A stretch of 6,123 nt of DNA from STC-113 sp964618565. Its GTDB lineage: Bacteria > Patescibacteriota > Gracilibacteria > BD1-5 > UBA2023. The position numbers and the translations under genes are program-made. A model generated the notes under the pieces. The model searched no databases. It had not been told where the DNA came from and saw nothing but the letters and a program-made list of their open reading frames with translations. Shown here one piece after another: positions 1-6,123 of the stretch (the stretch's first letter is position 1; the number at the start of each line of letters is the position of its first letter). The stretch spans positions 1-6,123 of the forward strand of contig CAZUBA010000051.1 in NCBI GenBank assembly GCA_964618565.1. Reading direction: 5' to 3'.

Positions 1-1
1 T

Positions 2-658
2 GCTTGTAAATCTATATGAGAATGATATCATCTCATTACAGAGAACGAATGGATGACCATTTCTAGGAATTTAGAACAAGTACCCGCTAATTGGTCTTCT
101 AATATTACTTGATCCGGATATATGTTCAATTGACACAATAATAGTAATCCTTGAAATATCCTCACAGGAAGCACTAATGATTCTGATTGATTGTTTTGAA
201 TGACATGATGATTCTGAAATACTGCATTTGCTAATAATAAACGCACACTTAGCTTATCAAACTGAAAGGTTATCTGGGATCTTGCAGGAAATGTTTGGGA
301 ACATGTAAATAAAGCCAATTCTCTTGATTGAACAAACTTCGATAATTGAACAATCATGGTTTCAAATGTCTGTACTTGAGCTACCTGATATTACTCATTT
401 GGTTCCTGAGATTCCAGTCCTCCTCCTTGATGAGCTTGTAATTGGGTAAATTGATATTCATATTCGATTATCTGACCTAAAATTACTAGCTTGAATTCTG
501 ATAATGGGATCTGAAGGTTATATTCCAATACGGCAATGCTTTCAAATAATATTTTTTATCGCGGTCGTGACTGGTTAGGCGGCGGGGGAATATATATGTT
601 AGCTATTTGAGCGGATAGTTTATCTTGAGGTACAACAGGTTTCCGTTGTGCAAAATAA
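2..658 (+). CDS. FGE-sulfatase/C-type-lectin-fold domain protein, 5'-truncated (UGA = Gly)
   Basis: The frame is open from the window edge to TAA only if TGA is glycine; more than 20 TGA codons lie in frame. The visible 218 residues resemble the formylglycine-generating-enzyme (SUMF1/FGE-sulfatase) domain: LITENEW near the start, then an NGKVIWDLAGNVWEHV segment (D93-V102 of the visible part), then an RGRDW motif (187-191) and the C-terminal GFRCAK (213-218). These correspond to the family's usual DMAGNVWEW, RGGSW and GFRCA landmarks. The paired catalytic cysteines expected just after RGGSW (CHxSYC in true FGE) are absent, since this stretch reads LGGGGIYMLAIG. It is therefore more likely a binding domain than a sulfatase-activating enzyme. 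The N-terminus is off the window; by analogy with the downstream genes it may carry a prepilin leader, which is inference. The next gene begins 31 bases after the stop, so the two are probably co-transcribed. Confidence 0.85.
551..655 (+). other. candidate DGR variable region at the 3' end of the lectin-fold gene
   Basis: The last ~35 codons of the FGE-like gene sit exactly where diversity-generating retroelements mutate C-type-lectin-fold targets, between the RGGxW-type motif and the terminal GFRCA. Bases 560-589 are strikingly GC-rich in an AT-rich gene. They encode glycine as GGT, GGC, GGC, GGG and GGA, whereas the rest of the gene prefers TGA. Loss of adenines and mixed codon use are what adenine-directed mutagenesis would leave. 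No template repeat or reverse transcriptase is visible in the window, so this remains a hypothesis. Confidence 0.35.
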
Positions 659-689
659 CTAAATTTATTATTTATTTTATTTTAATTAT

Positions 690-2387
690 ATGTTGAATTT
701 AAAACAAGGCAATGAAAAGTGATTCACTCTCGTTGAACTCATAGTAGTAATAGTCATACTCTCAATACTGGCAACGATAGCATTCCTCTCTTTCTCCTCG
801 CAATCCTGAAGCGCCAGGGATTCCACCAGGCTATCCGACATATCGTCCATAAAGAAATGAATGGAGATGTATAACGTATGATCTTGACTGTATCCTACCC
901 CTGACAAACCTACATCATTCACTTATTCCTGAGGAACAATCTGGAACCAATGAACCCTATGAGATACTGCATATAAGCTTATCCAGAAAACCTTGTCAAA
1001 GAAAGTCAAAGATCCCCTCAAAGATTCAGAATATGATTATTCTCTGGCATCCAACAAAAGGGAATACCAAGTCGCCTGAAACTTTGAGAATCCAACTTCA
1101 CTTCAAAGGAATTATAATCCATTCCAATCCTCAACTCTCAATCCTCAGCTCTCAGCCCTCTGATGAACTTGAACCAATGTCTACATCTCTTGAAATTACA
1201 ATTGAGTCCTTCTCAAAGTATTTACTTGAAGCACTTACTATTTCGTGCCGACTCCAACCTTGTTCTGATTGAATGCCAATTGAACATGAAATGTAATATA
1301 TGATAATACATTCTGATCATGAAAAGATATCCTTCCTTGAATCAACAATGTGGCGATATTTGATTCGTCTAAAGTCTATTCTACTTGATCCGACAATCTA
1401 TGAAGCACAGACATAACAAATCTTATGAATACTGTCAAGGCAGCATATTCAACTTGAAACGTCACGACTCCTGCAGTCCAAGCGATAGTCAATGCAAGCT
1501 GAGCAGAACTCGTCAATATCTGAAATTGACTTGTTAAGAATAGCTTGTGAGGCGCAGGTCAAAGCAATTTACAATCTACAACCAATTGATGCTTAAATCA
1601 GCCTAATTATAATAATGCAAATTTTGTAATTTGATTGCCTGTCCAGACTAATCAGATTTGGCAGAATACAAGTTCTTGAAATGCGTGTTATTTTTCTTGT
1701 ATTAATTGAACCATTTGGAATTGAAGTAATAATTGTATTGCAGATAGTTCAAACACGGTCTTGCTTTTGCATTTTGAAAATAATCTTGTAAATGCGTGAA
1801 CAAATACTTGAGAAGTTTTCAATAATTGAATGTCTTTCACATGATGAAAATTCTGAAAATCATGAGATTTTGATTGAATAAATGACTATATTAATATTCC
1901 AGACAGCAATGATTGGAGTTTTTGAACATGAGATTTTACTATCGATACTTGGTTTAACTTAAAGGCTTTAAGCAATGACAACGCAAATCAGATGTTCTTC
2001 ATCCAAAGAATTGATGGATTTAATGCGATAGCCTTATATTATCTAAATGAAAGCACTTCTTGATGACATCAGATCAGGTGAGTATGGTATGGATCTTATC
2101 CGACTAATATGGTTGAATTATTCAGAGTAACTTCTGTAAATATCAACGAATGGAAACATCTGGCCTTTATAAGAAATTCTTGATCGAATTCTCTATACTT
2201 GAATTGAGTTAAAATGTGAGCATCAATAACTAATGCTAATTCCATGCCGAATTTAACTGGAAATTTAGAAATTTGAAGGCATCCTATTTATACTTCTTTC
2301 TTAAATGGAATGTTGGATGAATTCAGAATAGTAAAATGAAAAGCTGTTTGGACATCAAATTTTACTCCACCCACATCGCCTTACTAA
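690..2387 (+). CDS. type IV pilin-like protein with C-terminal LamG domain (UGA = Gly), copy 1
   Basis: The product is 565 residues and uses about 50 in-frame TGA codons as glycine. Residues 1-11 form a short charged prepilin leader, then GFTLVEL (cleavage G11|F12, with the conserved Glu at +5) and a hydrophobic helix to about residue 35. Prepilin peptidase should cleave it and the helix should anchor or polymerise it. A conserved SARDSTRLSD segment and a pseudopilin-like region (KDPLKDSEYDYSLA) follow. After a Gly/Asn/Thr-rich middle comes a cysteine module (C301, C333, C337, C349). Residues ~355-565 form a LamG/concanavalin A-like domain: LLLHFENNL, a FDGINDYINI strand, GDFTIDTWF (W421), EWKHLAFIR (W488), LYLNGVK and LDEFRIVKGKAVW near the end. 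Such domains bind glycans or proteins; the ligand is unknown. The ATG is chosen because it gives a normal prepilin leader and lies 31 bases after the previous stop. No Shine-Dalgarno sequence is seen. Confidence 0.9.
723..1550 (+). repeat. paralogous block, copy 1 (pilin half and middle)
   Basis: This segment of the first pilin-LamG gene is closely similar in DNA and protein to 4022-4873, and its first half also to 5697-6123. It runs from the FTLVE codons to the shared GLVKNSLGG sequence, where similarity stops abruptly before the cysteine module. Relative to 4022-4873 it lacks 8 codons in the linker after NPF. Confidence 0.85.
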
Positions 2388-2441
2388 TCAAAATGCACTT
2401 TAACATTACAACATTTTAAATTTCAACAAAAATTAATGAAT

Positions 2442-2465
2442 TACCCCCCAAATTCACCTTATTAA
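2442..2465 (+). pseudogene. orphan 3' tail of a lost pilin-LamG paralogue
   Basis: These bases read YPPNSPY followed by TAA, matching the last codons of the 3998-5578 gene (PPNSPY-stop) and resembling the end of the 690-2387 gene (PPTSPY-stop). No open frame leads into it; it lies 54 bases after the stop of the preceding gene. It appears to have been carried with the intergenic repeat when a unit was duplicated or recombined. The 54 bases before it (2388-2441) are AT-rich and show no gene or clear terminator. Confidence 0.65.
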
Positions 2466-2476
2466 CATGTTTATAA
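2459..2476. promoter_or_regulatory. 18-bp imperfect palindrome centred on ACATGT, copy 1
   Basis: TTATTAACATGTTTATAA is its own reverse complement except for one mismatched pair. It lies just upstream of the predicted -35 element and is preserved in the second repeat copy. It could be an operator or a weak transcript-end hairpin; no U-run follows, which argues against a standard terminator. Confidence 0.4.
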
Positions 2477-2483
2477 AATTTAC

Positions 2484-2512
2484 TTGATTTCCAATTTAAT
2501 ATATATTATTAT
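2484..2512 (+). promoter_or_regulatory. sigma70-type promoter for the 2544-3980 gene
   Basis: TTGATT (2484-2489) and TATTAT (2507-2512) are separated by 17 bases, a good vegetative promoter match. Transcription would start near 2519, leaving a leader of about 25 bases with no Shine-Dalgarno sequence. The same elements and spacing recur at 5600-5628. The AT-rich background makes chance matches easy, but the conserved position supports it. Confidence 0.55.
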
Positions 2513-2543
2513 GTATACGATATTTTATAATTAATTTTAAATT

Positions 2544-3980
2544 ATGCCCAACACAAAAAAAATATCATTCTCGTCTTATTATTCAGCCTTCACCCTAGTA
2601 GAGCTGATAGTAGTTATAGTAATACTCGCTATACTAGCTACTATAGCATTCCTATCTTTCTCAAGCCAATCATCTTCAGCCAGAGATTCTACTCGTATGA
2701 GCGACCTATCCAACATATCCAAATGACTATGAGTATTCAATGCCTTAGGATGAAAATATCCTATTCCTGACAAATCGGTAAGCATATATTCCTGAACCAC
2801 TCTGATATGATATCAATGAGAAGCATGAAGTAAACTGCTCGGAATGTTAAAGTTATCTGCCTGATGATGAAAAGATCCTTTGGGAGGAACCTACTATACA
2901 TATAATATCAATAACACCCGAAACAAGCATCAGCTGCTTGCTTTCTTAGAGAATCAATCATCATTTCAATTATGATATAATCCTTTTGATGTAATATCAG
3001 ACTCCTTTGCTACAGATTATACGAATAGATATCCTTATGAGAAATGAGATACGCTATGAATATTATTAGCACAAACCTGAACCACTTCGAATCCTATATA
3101 TACTCCTATTCAAGATATTCCTTCTATCCAGACCTCCACTTGATTTACTATTACAGATACTTCTCAGACTACTTGAAAGATTATCATCAGCGATAATGCC
3201 GTAAGTTCTACTTGAGTGAGTACCAGTGCTGTTATTTGATATACGACTCCTGTGAATCCAATTCCAGTAGCACCAGTAGCACCAACTGTAAAGGCAGAAA
3301 TTTCTAATAATGATTCAAATCTTATTTTACTTTGGCATTTTAATGAGAGTGCTTGAAGTATTGTATATGATAATACTGGTGGCACTAATGTTGCAGCAGA
3401 CAACTGAACTTTAAATTGAGCAATATGGGACACTTCTAATAAGATTGCCTGAGCAGCATCTCTCACATTTGACTGAATAAATAACTTTGTAAGACTCAGG
3501 AATCATTGACGAGATTGAGGTTCGGAATTCTATCCTTCTAATAATTATTCCATAACTGCCTGGGTAAATTTCAATAGCGGCACAACAAATAAAGATATAA
3601 CCGGCGCAGGATGAAGAATGACTTTTGGTATAACTTCAGATAATAGATTGTATTATTGGGAGTATCCATATTATTATAACGGTGCTAATTGAGGTTCATT
3701 ATATTCTTCAGGATATATATCAGAAAAAGCATGGCATCAGGTTGCGATGACAAAAAGCTCAACTCTAGGCCTCTCATTATATGTGGATTGAGTTTTAGCT
3801 GCTTCTGCCCCAGGTGATACGCCGAATTGGCTGACAGCAAATACAGGTAATGCCATCTGATACAATGGAAACCCAGATTACATGTATTGATTCTTCAGCT
3901 GAATGATAGATGAATTTGCCGCTTATAATCGAGTATTGACATCAACGGAAATACAAAACCAATACCAGTTGTTAAAATAA
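2544..3980 (+). CDS. type IV pilin-like protein with C-terminal LamG domain (UGA = Gly), divergent copy
   Basis: The product is 478 residues with about 31 in-frame TGA codons read as glycine. A 15-residue leader beginning MPNTKK precedes SAFTLVEL (A15|F16, Glu20 at +5; Ala replaces the usual Gly at -1) and a hydrophobic helix nearly identical to its paralogues. From SSARDSTRMSD onward it diverges: the pilin body differs, although a KDPLGGTYYTYN motif still recalls a pseudopilin fold. A Pro-rich hinge (P236-P246) leads to a LamG domain at ~258-478: LILLWHFNES, LTFDGINNFVRL, YSITAWVNF (W340), KAWHQVAMTKS (W397), LSLYVDGVL, MIDEFAAYNRVL (D456, E457) and a terminal STEIQNQYQLLK helix. This LamG is of a different subtype from the other two in the window. 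I saw no cysteine. It is the first gene after the repeat promoter, and the next start lies 17 bases past its stop, suggesting a two-gene operon. Function is inferred to be surface binding. Confidence 0.9.
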
Positions 3981-3997
3981 TCTTAATTAGCAAATTT

Positions 3998-5578
3998 GTG
4001 CTTAAAAATAATAAAAATGCCTTCACCCTCGTAGAACTCATTGTAGTAATAGTGATTCTCGCAATACTCGCAACCATAGCATTCCTTTCTTTTTCTTCCC
4101 AATCCGGTTCTGCAAGAGATTCCACAAGACTGTCGGACATATCATCCATAAAGAAATGAATGGAGATGTATAATCTAAATTCATGATATTATCCTAATCC
4201 GGACAATTCAGTGGAATTCACCTATTCAGGATGAACAATATGGAACCAATGAACCCTATGAGATTCTGCATACAGGCTCATACAGAAAACCCTATCCAAG
4301 AAAGTGAAGGATCCTCTCAAAGATTCTGAATACGATTACTCCCTTGCATCAAATAAAAGGGAATACCAAGTAGCCTGAAACTTTGAGAATCCAACGTCAT
4401 TTGAAAAAACCTATAATCCATTCGAATCCGATTTCCTAATCTCTCAGTTCTCAATTCTCAATTCTCCTAATGCGAATGCATTAGGCTGAACTTGAACTAA
4501 TGTATACATCTCTTGAAACTACAACTGAGTCCTTCTCAAAGTATTCACAGGTTCCACTTATTATTTCATTCCTACTCCGACATTATTCTGACTGAATCAG
4601 AATTGAACCTGAAATGTGATATATGACAACACATTCTGATCAGGAAAAACCCTTCTTCCTTGAGTGAACAATGTGGCGATATTCGATTCAAGCAAAGTAT
4701 ATTCGACCTGATCCGATAATCTATGAAGCACAGACATAGATAATCTGATGGCAACGATCAAAGCGGCATATGCAACCTGAAATGTAACCACTCCTGCAGT
4801 CCAGGCTATAGTAAATGCGACATGAAGTGCTCTAGTTGATTTATGAAGCTGACTTGTCAAGAATAGCTTGTGAGGATGAAGCAGCAGCAATGTATCAACA
4901 ACTCAGGAGTGTGGTAATTGAACTATATGGAGCGGTAATTCTTGCATTTCTTCAGGCACAGTTCTTCTTTTGCATTTGGATAATAATCTTCTTAATTCAT
5001 GATTTAATCAAGGAACAATTACAAATAATAATTGAGCCGCTTTTTCAGGTTGAAAATTCGGTAGTGCATTAAGCTTCAATTGAACAAATCAGCATATTTC
5101 TATTGCAGATAGTGATGATTGGTATTTGATATGAGATTTTACTATTGATTTTTGGGCAAAGTTTAATTGAGGAAGCTGATTTTGAGCTATAACTCAATGA
5201 GATTGATATTCATCTTTCTGATATATTTTTTATAATGCCCCTCCTTGGAAATCAATTTTTTGAATGTCAACAGCATGAAATACTTGGGATTTCAGCTCTA
5301 ATTATATAACAACATGAACTTCAGATTGATCATGGTCACATTATGCTGTCACAAGAAGCTGAAGTGTAATTTATATGTATGCAAATTGAGTCAATACTTA
5401 TTCTTGAACTACCAGTGTAGTGCCTTACAATAGCTCAGATGCCTTAAGGATCGGTTTATATCAGAATCCTTCAAATAGCGATTACAGATGGTTAAATTGA
5501 TTGATTGATGAGGTTAGGATAATCAAATGAAAAGCTTTATGGACATGAAATTTCACCCCCCCAAATTCACCTTATTAA
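3998..5578 (+). CDS. type IV pilin-like protein with C-terminal LamG domain (UGA = Gly), copy 2
   Basis: The product is 526 residues and many glycines are TGA. GTG at 3998 is chosen: it gives an 8-residue leader (MLKNNKNA) before FTLVEL (A8|F9, Glu13), matches the ML start of the 690 gene, and lies 17 bases after the previous stop; no in-frame ATG is available. The pilin helix, SARDSTRLSD, the pseudopilin body and the middle region almost duplicate the 690-2387 gene. The cysteine module is shortened to one pair (C305, C316, as CGNGTIWSGNSC). LamG occupies ~320-526: VLLLHLDNNL, LSFNGTNQHISI, GDFTIDFWAKF (W386), SWSHYAVTRS (W446), IYMYANGV and LIDEVRIIKGKALW. The last codons and TAA overlap the second intergenic repeat. 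It is expected at the cell surface after prepilin-peptidase processing; the ligand is unknown. Confidence 0.9.
4022..4873 (+). repeat. paralogous block, copy 2
   Basis: Matches 723-1550 over its full length and 5697-6123 over its first half. Codon differences between copies are mostly synonymous, including TGA against GGT or GGA. It has 8 extra codons in the CT-rich linker around 4440-4480. Confidence 0.85.
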
Positions 5579-5589
5579 CATGTTTATAA
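5572..5589. promoter_or_regulatory. 18-bp imperfect palindrome centred on ACATGT, copy 2
   Basis: Same sequence as at 2459-2476. In this copy it overlaps the TAA stop (5576-5578) of the upstream gene, so one element could act at both transcript end and next promoter. Confidence 0.4.
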
Positions 5590-5599
5590 AATTTTATAC

Positions 5600-5628
5600 T
5601 TGATTTCCAATTTAATATATATTATTAT
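5600..5628 (+). promoter_or_regulatory. sigma70-type promoter for the 5661 gene
   Basis: TTGATT (5600-5605), a 17-base spacer and TATTAT (5623-5628), as in the first repeat copy. The leader to the ATG would be about 26 bases and has no Shine-Dalgarno sequence. Confidence 0.55.
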
Positions 5629-5660
5629 GTATACGATATTTTATTATTAATTTTAAAATC

Positions 5661-6123
5661 ATGCCCAACACAAAAAACAACACCTATATCACTGCCTTCA
5701 CTCTAGTGGAACTCATTGTAGTCATAGTCATACTTGCCATACTCGCAACCATAGCATTCCTTTCTTTCTCTTCACAATCCGGTTCAGCTAGAGATTCCAC
5801 AAGACTTTCGGACATATCATCCATAAAGAAATGAATGGAGATGTATAATGTTTGATCTTGACTATATCCTTCTCCTGATAATCCTACATCCTTCACTTAT
5901 TCCGGATGAGCAATATGGAACCAATGAACATTATGAGACAAAGCATATAAGCTTATACAGAAAACCCTATCCAAGAAAGTAAAGGATCCTCTTAAGGATT
6001 CAGAATACGACTATTCTCTCGCCGCCAACAAAAGGGAATACCAAGTGGCCTGAAATTTTGAGAATCCTACATCATTTGAAAAAAACTATAATCCGTTCGA
6101 ATCGGATTTCCTCATCTCTCAGT
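5661..6123 (+). CDS. type IV pilin-like protein, 3'-truncated by window edge (UGA = Gly)
   Basis: The first 154 residues are visible. The leader is MPNTKNNTYITA with cleavage A12|F13 before FTLVEL (Glu17 at +5) and a hydrophobic helix, then SGSARDSTRLSDISSIKKG and the pseudopilin-like KDPLKDSEYDYSLA region. The promoter and MPNTK leader match the 2544 gene, but everything after FTLVE follows the 690 and 3998 genes, so it looks like a recombinant of the two types. Several glycines are TGA, and at 5781 it has GGT where the 690 gene has TGA. The C-terminal module is off the window; a LamG or FGE-like domain is expected by analogy only. Confidence 0.9.
5697..6123 (+). repeat. paralogous block, copy 3 (partial)
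   Basis: Closely similar to the start of the blocks at 723-1550 and 4022-4873, continuing to the window edge. Near its end (ESDFLISQ) it is closer to the 4022 copy than to the 723 copy. Confidence 0.85.

Larger units (their letters stand above)
2443..2560 (+). repeat. intergenic promoter-leader repeat, copy 1
   Basis: This 118-base segment is nearly identical to 5555-5677. The copies differ by one C in the opening C-run, a 3-base indel near the -35 region, and small changes plus one extra base just before the ATG. It holds the orphan gene tail, an ACATGT-centred palindrome, a promoter and the first codons (MPNTK) of the next gene. Conservation this strong in non-coding AT-rich DNA points to recent duplication, functional constraint, or both. 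Confidence 0.9.
5555..5677 (+). repeat. intergenic promoter-leader repeat, copy 2
   Basis: Second copy of the 2443-2560 repeat, 123 bases long. Here its left end is functional coding sequence: it supplies the last codons (TPPNSPY) and TAA of the 3998-5578 gene. Its right end covers the first codons (MPNTK) of the next gene. The distance between the two copies, about 3.1 kb, defines one two-gene unit. Confidence 0.9.

Noticed and set aside
28..357. 109-residue minus-strand ORF
   Set aside because: It is antisense to the FGE-like domain, whose recognisable motifs are on the plus strand. It is open only because TGA-rich plus-strand codons read as TCA (Ser) in reverse.
686..922. Minus-strand ORF, with look-alikes at 2579-2800, 3895-4149 and 5684-5896, as a repeated small protein family
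   Set aside because: All are antisense readings of the same conserved pilin-helix codons. Their similarity is forced by the plus-strand genes, and they lie opposite strong coding frames.
1033..1272. Plus-strand 79-residue ORF, and a similar one at 4836-5072
   Set aside because: Both are out of frame with the table-25 genes that span them and show no recognisable domain.
690..2387. A decayed pseudogene region full of stops
   Set aside because: Only TGA interrupts the frame, TAA and TAG do not, and the TGA positions align with glycine codons in paralogues. This is recoding, not decay.
2466..2543. Rho-independent terminator or tRNA in the AT-rich intergenic repeat
   Set aside because: No GC-rich stem followed by a T-run and no cloverleaf can be drawn; only the weak ACATGT palindrome is present.
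2443..5677. Insertion sequence bounded by the two ~118-base repeats
   Set aside because: The repeats are direct, contain promoter and coding starts, and enclose adhesin genes with no transposase. Tandem gene duplication explains them better.

Overview
The window comes from an AT-rich bacterium that reads UGA as glycine (NCBI translation table 25), so most likely Absconditabacteria (SR1) or Gracilibacteria. With the standard code the plus strand breaks into tiny fragments. With TGA read as Gly, almost the whole window becomes five long head-to-tail plus-strand genes, and every stop seen is TAA. The window supplies its own proof: in its near-identical paralogues, TGA in one copy lines up with GGT or GGA in another. 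No tRNA, rRNA, CRISPR array, transposase or reverse transcriptase is visible, and no minus-strand gene is credible.

Layout: (1) 2-658 is the 3' part of a gene ending in a formylglycine-generating-enzyme/C-type-lectin-like domain whose last ~100 bases look like a diversity-generating-retroelement variable region. (2) 690-2387 is a type IV pilin-like protein with a C-terminal LamG (concanavalin A-like lectin) domain. (3) 2443-2560 is an intergenic repeat with a promoter and the leftover 3' tail of a lost paralogue. (4) 2544-3980 is a second pilin-LamG protein with a divergent middle. (5) 3998-5578 is a third, very close to the first in its pilin half. (6) 5555-5677 is the second copy of the intergenic repeat. 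(7) 5661 to the window end is a fourth pilin-like gene, cut by the window edge.

The array seems built from two-gene units of about 3.1 kb. A promoter-bearing first gene has a leader starting MPNTK, and a closely spaced second gene has a short leader starting ML. All four visible N-termini carry a prepilin leader, the FTLVE cleavage context and one hydrophobic helix; the C-termini carry binding modules. The inferred picture is a family of surface-anchored or pilus-incorporated adhesins in which a nearly constant secretion/assembly half is combined with exchangeable ligand-binding domains. Ligands cannot be told from sequence alone.
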